Source: Rahnella rivi (lineage in GTDB: Bacteria > Pseudomonadota > Gammaproteobacteria > Enterobacterales > Enterobacteriaceae). Taken from it: a DNA stretch of 64,000 bases. The notes under the pieces are model-generated. The model searched no databases. It saw only the letters and a list, made by a program, of their open reading frames with translations, and was not told the DNA's origin. This document shows positions 37,152 to 45,735 of the stretch, one piece after another (within the stretch, counting starts at the first letter, position 1; each line of letters begins with the position of its first letter). The stretch is from NCBI RefSeq assembly GCF_019049655.1, contig NZ_JAFMOX010000050.1:62001-126000 (forward strand), in the 5' to 3' direction. A program made the position numbers and the translations under genes.

Positions 37152-37251
37152 ATCGTTGTGAATAATTTATCGCATTTTCTGTATATTCCTGAAAATAAGT
37201 ACGTGGAGGATGAGAAGCTCCGCACTGATATTTTTTAATTAAAACTGCAAA

Positions 37252-37281
37252 AGCGCTGAGGAGATTAAAAGACTCAGCGCT
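37252..37281 (-). terminator. Terminator of the toxin-antitoxin operon
   Basis: AGCGCTGAG and CTCAGCGCT form a perfect 9-bp stem with a 12-base loop, followed on the minus strand by TTTTGCAGTTTT. It lies about 75 bases after the GNAT gene stop. Confidence 0.75.
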
Positions 37282-37356
37282 AATAAGACAGTGATCTGTC
37301 TGGCTGGCTCTGGCAAAAGGGTCAAAAAAAGATATCCGATACCCTTACCGTTAACA

Positions 37357-37893
37357 TTACGCTGCGAGGATGTGCTGAATTCCCAGAAACATGGGTATTG
37401 CGCCAAAGGCATTTGGGGGTGCAGTAAGTTCGGCAAAACCTAATCGCGTGTAGAAATTGACGGCGCCAGGATCGGCATCCAGATAAACGCCTTTGATCGG
37501 TAAGGCTTCATGAATAATTTTAATATGCTGGAAGAATTCGTAGAGCAAATCCTGCCCGTAACCTTTGTTTTGTTCTTTTTTGGCGATGCCAAGCATATTA
37601 AGCCGTACAACCCCGATGTCATTAGGCAGTGATCCCGCAACGGCTCCGGCCAATTTCGCCCGCTCAAGAGAGTATGCAGAAAACGTACACACCCCAAGCA
37701 ACTCACCTGTCTGGGTATCTATCAGTGCTTTTGCTGCGCAGTTTCCGTCTCTGACGCTTTTCTTGAGTGAATTGCGAACGTATGCATTCAGTACAATATT
37801 GCCGCAGTCAAAATGCTTGTTACCTGGATAGGAAATATCAGACTGGTAGCTGCAAACCATAAGGCCATCATGTTCATTCTTTAGGTTTGCCAT
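37357..37893 (-). CDS. GNAT toxin of a TacAT/KacAT-type TA pair
   Basis: A 178-residue GNAT acetyltransferase. The acetyl-CoA P-loop region is AKKEQNKGYGQDLLYEFF (about 103-120), followed by GVYLDADPGAVNFYTRLGF with the conserved Tyr near the end. Toxins of this family acetylate the amino group of charged tRNAs and block translation, and are neutralised by a DUF1778 (ribbon-helix-helix) antitoxin. It overlaps the upstream antitoxin gene by 20 bases in a different frame, the usual layout. It is somewhat longer at its N-terminus than the 160-170 residues typical for TacT. Which tRNA is targeted is unknown. Confidence 0.88.
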   Translation of the reverse strand: MANLKNEHDGLMVCSYQSDISYPGNKHFDCGNIVLNAYVRNSLKKSVRDGNCAAKALIDTQTGELLGVCTFSAYSLERAKLAGAVAGSLPNDIGVVRLNMLGIAKKEQNKGYGQDLLYEFFQHIKIIHEALPIKGVYLDADPGAVNFYTRLGFAELTAPPNAFGAIPMFLGIQHILAA

Positions 37894-38182
37894 CTTTCTT
37901 TCTCCGCATTAATGCCTGTAGTGCCAACGTTGGTGCTGCAGGTTCAGCGAGAAGCTCATTGAGCTGCTGCCAACCCTGCGTTGTCAGTTCCCTTCGACGC
38001 TGATTATCCAATACGCTCTCAGCACGTTCTATGGCTGCATTTAGGATAAATGCACTTAAATCCAGCCCTGCGGCGGCAGCGGCTTCACGCAGCATATCTT
38101 TGAGATCCGGGCTGGTTTTTAATTCAACTCTGGCGGTTTTGATGTTTCGACCCTCTGCAGGGAATGTCGCGACTTTGGACAT
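37874..38182 (-). CDS. DUF1778 antitoxin, TacA-type
   Basis: A 102-residue protein with a DUF1778/ribbon-helix-helix N-terminal half (KTARVELKTSPDLKDMLREA and LDLSAFILNAAIERAESVL) for DNA binding and a disordered C-terminal tail that would wrap the toxin. It precedes and overlaps the GNAT toxin gene. Two palindromes lie directly upstream, as expected for an autorepressed operon. Confidence 0.9.
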   Translation of the reverse strand: MSKVATFPAEGRNIKTARVELKTSPDLKDMLREAAAAAGLDLSAFILNAAIERAESVLDNQRRRELTTQGWQQLNELLAEPAAPTLALQALMRRKKDGKPKE

Positions 38183-38200
38183 AATGACCTCTTTTCATGG

Positions 38201-38280
38201 TACGGCTGATAGCCGTATGCTGATAATCTATCCGCATCCACTACCCGCGTCAATCGGATACGGTTCACAGCCGTATCCGA
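38201..38280. promoter_or_regulatory. Paired palindromic operators of the TA operon
   Basis: TACGGCTGATAGCCGTA (38201-38217; 7-bp arms) and the longer arms TCGGATACGG and CCGTATCCGA around a 7-base centre (38254-38280) share the core TACGG/CCGTA. Their centres are about 58 bp apart, 27 and 85 bases upstream of the antitoxin start. DUF1778-GNAT complexes are known to bind palindromes in their own promoters, so autoregulation is likely. Confidence 0.7.
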
Positions 38281-38347
38281 TAAAGAGGTTTAACGGGGGC
38301 TGAGGATATCGTTTCTGTGCAACAGCCCCGCGCTCAGGACACCGCAT

Positions 38348-39601
38348 TTACCGCATAATCCGCTCTTTTCGCGCGGCCACTGTCCAGTCCTTAAACTCTT
38401 CAAGTAACAGGTCATAGAGACGTTCATCACTCATAGTGGCGAAATCGTCGATCGCGAAAAAATGCGTGTTGTCGATACGACGGTCCGTGAAGGTGTCCAG
38501 TTGCTCGAGGATGCCATAGCCGCTGCCACCAAGACCCAAAAACTTCCAGAAAATCGGGTAGTTCGCTGAGCGGCGAATGGCTTCTTTAATTGCTCTGGTT
38601 TTACTGATGCCACCATCCGTAATGAAAACAACGTACACGGGCAAATCACTGTGCTTAAAAGTATCGATAATCTCTTCAAGCACGGGTGGCTCATTATTGA
38701 TACCGCCCAATCCTGGCAAATTCTCCCACCGCCCGCGCCTTGCTGAGTTCTGGATATCAGCGACATAGCCATCAAGATTATCGAGTGTTACATCTTTGTA
38801 TTTGCGGTGTTTTTCGGCGAATCCCCACATGTCCATGTCGCCATCATCATCAAACTGGACGGCGAGAACCGCGATGCGATCCACCACGGCCTGAACGTTA
38901 CCTTTTTTGAACTCGCCGGTCATAGAACCGGAGGCATCCAGCACGAAAGCCACTTTAGCTTTCACTGACTGGAGGTTATGTTTGGCCAGACTGACCGTGA
39001 CGGTTTTTGCCAGACTGATAAGGCGCGGCGCTTTTTCCTGTATCCGTTTTTCAAGACTGACGGTCGTTGACGTCGGTGCTGGTGCTGGCGCCGGGGATGG
39101 CGAGGTCACATCCACGCCGAAATGAACTGCCAGCGGTTCCAGCCCCCCGTTGAACCCCTGCCCTGATGCCCTGAGTTTCCAGTTGCCGTTGTGGCGATAA
39201 ACTTCGGCCACAATAAGCGCTTTTTCACTCCGCCCGGCGAGAGGAATGTCGAACGTCGCCACACCTTCCGCATTCATCTGGATCCGTTGCAGACCTGAGA
39301 CAGAATCCGGGCCGTCAAACACCAGTGTGAGAGCAATTTTGACGATGTCGGCATCAACCTTTCTCAGATCCAGCGAAAACTGGCTGCTTCCAGCATAAGA
39401 AGTGAGGCTCAGGCTGCCATTTGGCGCAGAGGGCTGATTGAAAAAAATGAAATCTGCATCTCCTCTGACCTTATTTTGCGCCGACAACATAAAGGCTGAA
39501 GCATCGATTTCACTGCGAAAGGCGGCTGTTCCGGGGTATGAAAGAGTGATACGGAGGAGGGGCTGGTTTAACGCGATGTTCTGTCCGGATTGCAATTCCA
39601 T
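38348..39601 (-). CDS. terF: TerF: TerD domain fused to a vWA domain
   Basis: A 417-residue protein with an N-terminal TerD-like domain (residues 1-165; [35 protein letters not shown]), a Pro/Ala linker ([19 protein letters not shown]) and a C-terminal von Willebrand A domain with the MIDAS motif DASGSM near 225 and a second metal Thr/Asp in FITDGG. The acidic calcium-site loop seen in TerD and TerE is missing from its TerD domain. vWA domains of this system probably bind partner proteins in a metal-dependent way. Last gene of the ter operon, after a hairpin that may limit its expression. Confidence 0.92.
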   Translation of the reverse strand: MELQSGQNIALNQPLLRITLSYPGTAAFRSEIDASAFMLSAQNKVRGDADFIFFNQPSAPNGSLSLTSYAGSSQFSLDLRKVDADIVKIALTLVFDGPDSVSGLQRIQMNAEGVATFDIPLAGRSEKALIVAEVYRHNGNWKLRASGQGFNGGLEPLAVHFGVDVTSPSPAPAPAPTSTTVSLEKRIQEKAPRLISLAKTVTVSLAKHNLQSVKAKVAFVLDASGSMTGEFKKGNVQAVVDRIAVLAVQFDDDGDMDMWGFAEKHRKYKDVTLDNLDGYVADIQNSARRGRWENLPGLGGINNEPPVLEEIIDTFKHSDLPVYVVFITDGGISKTRAIKEAIRRSANYPIFWKFLGLGGSGYGILEQLDTFTDRRIDNTHFFAIDDFATMSDERLYDLLLEEFKDWTVAARKERIMR

Positions 39602-39660
39602 TTTGGCTATCCTGTTTAAGGGGAAACACCGGCTCTTCAGGCCACGTTTCCTGCAGATAC

Positions 39661-39690
39661 AAAAAAGCCCCGATGGAAACCAACGGGGCT
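39661..39690 (-). terminator. Hairpin terminator between terE and terF
   Basis: AGCCCCG and CGGGGCT form a 7-bp GC-rich stem with an 11-base loop, followed on the minus strand by a run of six T residues. It would partly terminate the operon before terF. Confidence 0.8.
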
Positions 39691-39708
39691 GTCAGAATTA
39701 TGCGTGAT

Positions 39709-40284
39709 TTAGATGTTCACGCCATGCTGAGAGGCCAGTGCAGACAGGCCGCCTGCGAAGCCCTGACCGACGGCTTTAAATTTCCACTCAACGTTGTGAC
39801 GGTAAAGTTCGCCGAACACCATTGCCGTTTCGGTGGACGCATCTTCAGACAGGTCGAAACGGGCGATTTCAGTGCCGTTATCGTTGTTGAATACGCGCAT
39901 GAAGCTGTTGCTGACCATGCCGAAGTTCTGTTTACGCGCTTCTGCGTCATAAATAGTCACGGCGAATACCAGCTTTTTCACTTCGGCCGGGATTTTAGAC
40001 AGGTCGATTTTAACCTGCTCGTCATCGCCTTCGCCTTCGCCAGTTCGGTTGTCGCCCATGTGAGTCACGGAACCACAGGTGCTGGTTTTGTTGTTGAAGA
40101 AGATGAAGCTCGCATCGGAAATAACTTTACCGTCATCACCGACCATGAACACAGAAGCGTCGAGGTCAAACTCAGCGCCATCAGTTACGCGTGCATCCCA
40201 GCCGAGGCCGACCATAGCCACATTCATGGTTGGGGCTTCTTTAGTTAAGGATACGTTGCCGCCTTTAATCAGAGAAACTGCCAT
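39709..40284 (-). CDS. terE: Tellurium/stress resistance protein TerE
   Basis: A 191-residue TerD-family protein: [35 protein letters not shown] and the acidic [13 protein letters not shown] loop that binds calcium in this family. TerE and TerD are cytoplasmic, often membrane-associated via TerC, and contribute to tellurite, colicin and phage resistance by an unresolved mechanism. It follows terD after 80 bases that contain a small hairpin. Confidence 0.95.
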   Translation of the reverse strand: MAVSLIKGGNVSLTKEAPTMNVAMVGLGWDARVTDGAEFDLDASVFMVGDDGKVISDASFIFFNNKTSTCGSVTHMGDNRTGEGEGDDEQVKIDLSKIPAEVKKLVFAVTIYDAEARKQNFGMVSNSFMRVFNNDNGTEIARFDLSEDASTETAMVFGELYRHNVEWKFKAVGQGFAGGLSALASQHGVNI

Positions 40285-40317
40285 TTAAAACTCCTGTAAT
40301 AAGTCATGTTCATTACA

Positions 40318-40340
40318 GCAGGCAACAGTATGTCGCCTGC
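40318..40340 (-). other. Small hairpin between terD and terE
   Basis: GCAGGC and GCCTGC form a 6-bp stem with an 11-base loop. There is no T-run, so it may affect mRNA processing more than termination. Confidence 0.4.
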
Positions 40341-40364
40341 CGGGTTTCAAAAAACTGTGTGAAA

Positions 40365-40943
40365 TTACGATGCGTTGATGCCGTACTGTGCGCATACGGA
40401 GCTCAGGCCGCCTGCATAACCCTGACCCACCGCGCGGAATTTCCACTCGGTGTTATGGCGATACAGTTCACCGAACAGCATGGCCGTTTCGGTTGACGCA
40501 TCTTCTGTCAGGTCGTAACGCGCGACTTCCTGTTGGTTGTCGTCATTCACTAAACGAATGAATGCGCCAGACACCTGACCGAAGCTTTGACGACGCGTAG
40601 TGGCGTCATGGATGGTCACCACAAAGACGATTTTATCTACGTCAGCCGGGATCTGATCCAGTTTGATCTTCAGGGCTTCATCATCGCCATCACCTTCACC
40701 AGTACGGTTGTCGCCGGTATGCAGCACAGAACCGTCGGTGGATTTCAGGTTGTTGTAGAAAATGAAGTCGGTATCGCCGCGCACTTTGCCGGCGCTGGTC
40801 AGCAGGAACGCTGAGGCATCAAGGTCGAAATCCTGGCCGTCGGTTGAGCGGGCATCCCAACCCAAACCGATCAGCACATTTTTCATTGTCGGTGCTTCTT
40901 TGCTTAAAGAAACATTGCCGCCTTTAGAGAGAGAAACGCCCAT
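40365..40943 (-). CDS. terD: Tellurium/stress resistance protein TerD
   Basis: A 192-residue protein, paralogue of TerE, with [18 protein letters not shown] at the start, [19 protein letters not shown] and the calcium loop [13 protein letters not shown]. All acidic ligands are present. Core component of the ter system. Confidence 0.96.
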   Translation of the reverse strand: MGVSLSKGGNVSLSKEAPTMKNVLIGLGWDARSTDGQDFDLDASAFLLTSAGKVRGDTDFIFYNNLKSTDGSVLHTGDNRTGEGDGDDEALKIKLDQIPADVDKIVFVVTIHDATTRRQSFGQVSGAFIRLVNDDNQQEVARYDLTEDASTETAMLFGELYRHNTEWKFRAVGQGYAGGLSSVCAQYGINAS

Positions 40944-40980
40944 AATTATATCCTCAATTGTTAACGTTTATTTTCAAGGG

Positions 40981-41012
40981 GGAAGGCAAGGGCTTAGCCC
41001 TGCTTGCCTTCC
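40981..41012 (-). other. 10-bp hairpin spanning the terC stop
   Basis: GGAAGGCAAG (40981-40990) and CTTGCCTTCC (41003-41012) are perfect arms; the loop itself holds the palindrome GGGCTTAGCCC. The structure covers the last codons and stop of terC and is not followed by a T-run on the minus strand, so it looks like an RNA-processing or stabilising element rather than a terminator. Confidence 0.55.
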
Positions 41013-42037
41013 TCAGCATCCGATTTGCCTGGGAACAGTACGCTGACGATGATACCCACAGCCAGTACGCCCAGAACAACAAACAGACTTGCGTTAGCAG
41101 AAATATTGTAACCGTGATGCCACAGGTGGTCGGTGGCGTTCAGACCCAGTTTCACACCGATGAAGAACAGCAGCACGATAACCGCTTTCTCAAGGTGTGC
41201 CAGGTACTGTTTCATGGCTTCCAGCACGAAGTACATGGTACGCAGGCCGAGGATCGCAAACATCATGGCGCTGTAAACAATCAGCGGTTCACGGCTCACT
41301 GCGATAACCGCAGGCACGGAGTCAAACGCGAACATCACGTCGGACAATTCCACCACGGCCAGACACAGCATCAGCGGCGTGGCATAAAGTGCAGCTTTAC
41401 CTACACGGCCCACTTTGATGTCTTTGTTTTCAGGTTTCGCCAGTTCAGCATCCACTTCTTTTTGGCTTAACAGGAAGGAATGTCCTTTCAGTTTCGGCCA
41501 GATCGGGAAGAAGCGTTTTACCATACGGTAAGCAATGTGCTGAGAATAGTCTTCGATCTCGTCATCATCACCGCCGCTTTTGAGCATCATGACGGCTGTC
41601 CACAACACGACCAGCGCAAAGACGATTTCGACCCAAGGCCCCAGCGTTAACAGGCTCGACCCGATGGCAACGAAGATGCCGCGGAAAACAATCGCCCCGA
41701 TAACGCCCCAATAGAGGACGCGGTGACGCAGATTATCCGGTACGGCAAACCACGAGAAGATAGCCATCATGACAAACAGGTTATCAACTGACAGGACTTT
41801 CTCCAGCGCATAACCGGTAATAAACAGGCTCGCCACTTCAGAACCGTGATGAATGTAGAGGAAACCGGCAAAAGCCATCGCCACAACGATCCAGAAGACC
41901 GTCCAGAGCGAAGCACTTTTCAGCGAAATCGGCTTGTCATGACGATGCATGAACAGGTCGACAGCAATCGCCCCAATAGCCAGAACAACAAATACCGTGA
42001 CGGTTTCAGCCGGGAAACCGATATGCGTGGATACCAT
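40994..42037 (-). CDS. terC: TerC integral membrane protein
   Basis: A 347-residue TerC-family membrane protein with about nine spans. Family blocks are visible: YALEKVLSVDNLFVMMAIFSW with acidic residues in the membrane, the second copy CLAVVELSDVMFAFDSVPAV, and GLRTMYFVLEA. TerC is thought to anchor the cytoplasmic Ter proteins and some homologues export manganese. There is a C-terminal soluble tail (SDAEEGKQG). Confidence 0.95.
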   Translation of the reverse strand: MVSTHIGFPAETVTVFVVLAIGAIAVDLFMHRHDKPISLKSASLWTVFWIVVAMAFAGFLYIHHGSEVASLFITGYALEKVLSVDNLFVMMAIFSWFAVPDNLRHRVLYWGVIGAIVFRGIFVAIGSSLLTLGPWVEIVFALVVLWTAVMMLKSGGDDDEIEDYSQHIAYRMVKRFFPIWPKLKGHSFLLSQKEVDAELAKPENKDIKVGRVGKAALYATPLMLCLAVVELSDVMFAFDSVPAVIAVSREPLIVYSAMMFAILGLRTMYFVLEAMKQYLAHLEKAVIVLLFFIGVKLGLNATDHLWHHGYNISANASLFVVLGVLAVGIIVSVLFPGKSDAEEGKQG

Positions 42038-42065
42038 AAATAGCCCTTAAGCCAGAGTGTTGAAA

Positions 42066-42521
42066 TTAAAGACCGAATTCGGCCGGGGTGAAGCCCAGTG
42101 CCAGCGCAATTTCGCGTACGGCGGTTTGCTCGTCCTGATCGAAATCACCGTCGCTTTTTGCTACGGCAATACCGACGCGAACGGCCAGTTGTGCGGCTTC
42201 TGGTTGGCTTTTCAGCGCCAGAATGTATTTCATGGTTTCGCCTTTACCGATTTCGTAGTCGAAACTGAAGCTGGTCACCAGTTCATTAAAGAACGCTATG
42301 ACTTCTTTGGTTTCAAACACTTTCAGTTCAGGAGAAGCCTGAAGGAAGCCGATCATCTTTTGCTTTTCTTCAGAGCTCACGCCATTGCTTGAGACGGCGA
42401 TGCGCGCACAAACAGCAACGGTGCCCTGCATGAATTTTTTGTTTTTGAAACGGCCAACCTGTTTGGTCAGCTCGTCACGGCCGCTGTTAAAGGCGCCTTT
42501 CACTTTGTCGAAGAAACTCAT
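42066..42521 (-). CDS. terB: Tellurite resistance protein TerB
   Basis: A 151-residue all-helical TerB-domain protein with the acidic metal-binding pattern (AVAKSDGDFDQDEQTAVREI near residues 123-142). TerB interacts with TerC at the membrane in published work on E. coli. It lies between terA and terC with short gaps. Confidence 0.95.
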   Translation of the reverse strand: MSFFDKVKGAFNSGRDELTKQVGRFKNKKFMQGTVAVCARIAVSSNGVSSEEKQKMIGFLQASPELKVFETKEVIAFFNELVTSFSFDYEIGKGETMKYILALKSQPEAAQLAVRVGIAVAKSDGDFDQDEQTAVREIALALGFTPAEFGL

Positions 42522-42564
42522 TTTCTCTGCCCTCAGATAATTAAAATTATGTGGTGAATCACTG

Positions 42565-43737
42565 TCACTTAGAGCCAGCAGACCAGCGAAAGCCCCAGCC
42601 GAGCGCGTTATCCATATCTTTGTGGCCGCTGAAGAACTGGTTCAGACGTTCAACCTTGATCGCACCGTTGTCATTGACCAGACGGGCGATGGCACACATG
42701 TTGTGGCGGTTCGACCCTTCGGTTAAGCGCGTTTCGATCGGCGGTTGCTCAGGAATGTGCATCGTGACCACCCCGTCCGTTTTATCCCAGCTCGCTGCGC
42801 CTTCATAGATGAACGCGTAGATCAGCACTTCGCGGATTTTCTTCCACTCGCGGCCATTAATGTGCAGCCACTCGCCGTCACGCACCTGACCGGTGCGGTC
42901 ATCGCCTTGCAACTGAACATAGGGCTCTGCATTCAGACGACCAAAGGTATTTCCCAATGCCTGAATCACGCCTTTGGTGCCGTCCTGCAATTCGACAAAT
43001 GCCCCCAAATCCAGATCGATACCTTTGGATTTGTTAAACATGCCGCCGAACATCCCGCCGCCGGAACCGGTGTTGCTTTGCTGATTCCAGTTAAGGTTAA
43101 TTTTGATTTCGCCAAAGTTATCCCGCTTCGCCAGGCTGATCGTCGGTTTTTCTTTGGTCAGCGACACTTTGCTCAGGCTAATTTTAGCAGGTTCAGGGGT
43201 CGGTGCCGGTGCTGGCGCAGGCGTTGGAGCAGGTGCCGTAGCATCGGAAATATCTACCCCGAAGTGCTCTGCCAGCGGTTTCAGGCCACCGTTAAAGCCC
43301 TGAGCAATGAAGCGGAACTTCCACTCCGCATTGCGGCGGTAAATTTCACCCAAAATCAGCGCGGCTTCCTGACGGCCTGTAACATCAACGTCACCGGTCA
43401 GCAGGACATTGCCGTTTTGCTCCACCTGAATGGTCAGGCGCTTCAGGCCTGAAAGCGTCATATTGCCGTCGCAGGTGGCGGTAAAGGCCAGCTTCTGCAC
43501 TTCAGGCCGCAGGCGGTTGATATCCACCGTAAAGGCGGTGTCCGTGCCTGCGCCGCTCAGCTTTACAGACGCATCGTCATTGACGGGTTGGCCGTAAAAC
43601 ACCATGTCAGGATCGCCCTGCACTTTGCCTGAAGCATAGAGACGAAACGATGAGGCATCGACCGCGACGCCAGAGAGCACGCGTACCGTCAATACCTGTG
43701 AAGGAATGGAGGCGTTGCCCCCCGGCGTCATCGTCAT
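42565..43737 (-). CDS. terA: TerA: two TerD-like domains
   Basis: A 390-residue protein with an N-terminal TerD-like domain (QVLTVRVLSGVAVDASSFR to FNGGLKPLAEHFGVDIS), a linker of repeated Ala-Pro ([15 protein letters not shown]) and a second domain starting with the SLSKVSLTKEKPTISLAKR strand. The second domain has a glycine-rich insert (GSGGGMFGGMFNK). Its ATG overlaps the terZ stop by one base. Confidence 0.94.
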   Translation of the reverse strand: MTMTPGGNASIPSQVLTVRVLSGVAVDASSFRLYASGKVQGDPDMVFYGQPVNDDASVKLSGAGTDTAFTVDINRLRPEVQKLAFTATCDGNMTLSGLKRLTIQVEQNGNVLLTGDVDVTGRQEAALILGEIYRRNAEWKFRFIAQGFNGGLKPLAEHFGVDISDATAPAPTPAPAPAPTPEPAKISLSKVSLTKEKPTISLAKRDNFGEIKINLNWNQQSNTGSGGGMFGGMFNKSKGIDLDLGAFVELQDGTKGVIQALGNTFGRLNAEPYVQLQGDDRTGQVRDGEWLHINGREWKKIREVLIYAFIYEGAASWDKTDGVVTMHIPEQPPIETRLTEGSNRHNMCAIARLVNDNGAIKVERLNQFFSGHKDMDNALGWGFRWSAGSK

Positions 43738-44324
43738 TAGCGCACCACCGTTGCCACGATATCTGCGTGCATATCGTCAATTGTGCGGCCGGTGGAGGCT
43801 TTACCGTGCGCGGTGAAATCCCACTCGCCGTTGTTACGGGACAATGAGGCAATAATGATACCGGTGTGAGAGCCCTGCTCCGTCAGCTGATAACGGGCCA
43901 GTTCCTTACGGGACTGATCGACGACGCGGCAAAATGCGTTATCGACTTCATTAAATGTCTGACCACGGAAGCTGTTCACCGTGAAGGCCAGATACTCTAC
44001 CTGAGAAGGCAGGCGGGTCAGGTCAACGGTGATCACTTCGTCGTCGCCATCGCCTTCACCGGTCAGGTTGTCACCCAAATGGACAACTGAACCACAGCTT
44101 GACTTCAGCTTGCGGAACCAGATGGTGTCGATGGTCTGGCCAGTGCGGTCTAACAGAACGCATCCCGCGTCTAAATCAATTGAATCGCTGCCGCCGCCTA
44201 AAAGACCACCCAGGAACCCTTTTTTCTTTTTCAAAGGATCCCAACCCAAACCGAATTGGAGTTGATTCAACGAAGACGTTTGTTTGCTGAGTGAAACAGT
44301 TTGGTTCTTGCTTAATGAAACCAT
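43737..44324 (-). CDS. terZ: Tellurium/stress resistance protein TerZ
   Basis: A 195-residue TerD-family protein and first gene of terZABCDEF. It has MVSLSKNQTVSLSKQ, an Gly/Lys insert after GLGWDP (KKKKGFLGGLLGGG) and the calcium loop [13 protein letters not shown]. The rest of the domain is standard. Confidence 0.95.
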   Translation of the reverse strand: MVSLSKNQTVSLSKQTSSLNQLQFGLGWDPLKKKKGFLGGLLGGGSDSIDLDAGCVLLDRTGQTIDTIWFRKLKSSCGSVVHLGDNLTGEGDGDDEVITVDLTRLPSQVEYLAFTVNSFRGQTFNEVDNAFCRVVDQSRKELARYQLTEQGSHTGIIIASLSRNNGEWDFTAHGKASTGRTIDDMHADIVATVVR

Positions 44325-44646
44325 TAGTTATTCCTTCAGAGATAGGTTAAATCATTATTTTTTCGAATCAGAAATCCATGTGCTGAAAAATCATATCATG
44401 ACGAAGTAGTTGCACAAGCTACATTTTGACACTAATTTCCTTAACAAAAGTTAATTCTTTGATATTAAATATTTATTTTTTGATAATTTACGTTTTTTGA
44501 CGAAAACAGACGTTGCCAAACGTATGATAAAAGACAAATTGATAACATCCAGATATGAATCATGTTATGATTGACATGGTTAAAATCCCTGCATAGACTC
44601 TCAAATAATTCTTTTTCCCCTCTTCATTTCTGGAATATATACGCCG
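44325..44646. promoter_or_regulatory. Divergent control region of the ter locus
   Basis: This 322-base AT-rich gap separates terZ (-) from the ATP-grasp gene (+). On the minus strand TTGTGC, 16 bases, TATGAT (near 44419-44392) is a plausible terZ promoter, and a loose inverted repeat GTAG...CTAC overlaps its -35. Other symmetric elements are TTAACAAAAGTTAA (about 44441) and CATGTTATGATTGACATG (44561-44578), the latter overlapping the plus promoter. TerW, encoded at the end of the plus operon, is a known regulator of ter genes, so one of these may be its site. Confidence 0.55.
44571..44599 (+). promoter_or_regulatory. Sigma-70 promoter of the ATP-grasp operon
   Basis: TTGACA (44571-44576), a 17-base spacer and TAGACT (44594-44599) give a perfect -35 and a 4/6 -10, about 48 bases upstream of the start codon. 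Confidence 0.65.
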
Positions 44647-45735
44647 ATGAGTCACGTAATTTGGTTAATGGAAGGTCTGTCGTCACAGCGCGACATTATT
44701 TTGGGCATCAAAGACTTTTTTAAATCTTCAAATCAAGATGTCACCGTCATTGCCTCCCATCGCCATCACAGAAATGAAATTCTTTCTCTGGCGGACATCG
44801 CGCTCATCGAACCGGCAGAAGATGAAGAACGCCTGGCCTTTATCACCGCAACCGTGGCGCAGTACGGTGTCAATGCCATCCACACTGGCCGTAATTGCCA
44901 GTGGTTTGAAACCCACCGGGCAGACATTGTTGCGTCGGGCGTCACGCTGACCACCGGCGCTGTCAGCAATGCCATGTTTGAACTGGCCGACGATAAAGTG
45001 GATTTCGCCCTCGCCATGCAACAACACGGACTGCCGGTTGTGCCGTCGATCCGCATTGAATCGGCAGAAGAATTACGCGGGCATCTGGCTGACAATACCA
45101 GCGCCGAATCCTGGTCCGGTGCGACTATGCTGTGCGTGAAACCCGTTGTCGGTATTTATGGCATGGGATTCTGGCGTTTTGATGACAATGTGGGCCATAT
45201 GGCCGCTTTCACCCATCCTGACAGCCGCAAAGTGCGTCCGGATATGTATCTGCACGCCCTGGAACAGCAGGAAATCTTCGAGCCGCTGGTGTTAATGCCT
45301 TACCTGCCCGGCCCGGAATATTCGGTCGATATGCTGGTGGAACGCGGTAAAGTCATCGCGGCCGTAGCGCGCCGCAAAGAAGGTGCGCTGCAATATCTCG
45401 AGCAATCGGGTGCAGCCTATGAGCTGGGCAAGCGTTGCGCCGAAGTTATGCAGGCCGACGGTCTGGTGAATGTTCAGACCCGCAACAACGATCACGGCGA
45501 GCCAGTTTTGCTGGAAATTAATATGCGGCCTTCCGGCGGTATCGGTTATACCCGCCACAGCGGCGTCAATCTGCCCGGCCTGTTCGCCGCCCGCAAACTG
45601 GGTTTGCTCAACGAAACGCAGGCCATGAACGCGGCAACGGAGAGCTTCTCTCCTGCGGTTGTGCGTTCTATGACGGATGTCATCCCTTACACCACTTCGC
45701 TCGACAACCTGTCTTCAGGCCAAGGAAACGCATGA
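44647..45735 (+). CDS. ATP-grasp ligase of the ter-linked module
   Basis: A 362-residue protein with an N-terminal pre-ATP-grasp domain and an ATP-grasp fold: MLCVKPVVGIYGMGFWRF holds the ATP-binding Lys and Gly-rich part, and VLLEINMRPSGGIGYTRHSG the metal-binding Glu-x-Asn. ATP-grasp enzymes join a carboxylate to an amine through acyl phosphate. Comparative genomics of ter systems has proposed that this gene set makes a nucleoside-like small molecule. First gene of a five-gene plus-strand operon, overlapping the next by four bases. Confidence 0.88.
   Translation: MSHVIWLMEGLSSQRDIILGIKDFFKSSNQDVTVIASHRHHRNEILSLADIALIEPAEDEERLAFITATVAQYGVNAIHTGRNCQWFETHRADIVASGVTLTTGAVSNAMFELADDKVDFALAMQQHGLPVVPSIRIESAEELRGHLADNTSAESWSGATMLCVKPVVGIYGMGFWRFDDNVGHMAAFTHPDSRKVRPDMYLHALEQQEIFEPLVLMPYLPGPEYSVDMLVERGKVIAAVARRKEGALQYLEQSGAAYELGKRCAEVMQADGLVNVQTRNNDHGEPVLLEINMRPSGGIGYTRHSGVNLPGLFAARKLGLLNETQAMNAATESFSPAVVRSMTDVIPYTTSLDNLSSGQGNA

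Noticed and set aside
43180..43245. GGTGC/AGGCG repeats in terA as a microsatellite
   Set aside because: These are codons of the Ala-Pro linker between the two TerD domains, a usual feature of TerA and TerF.
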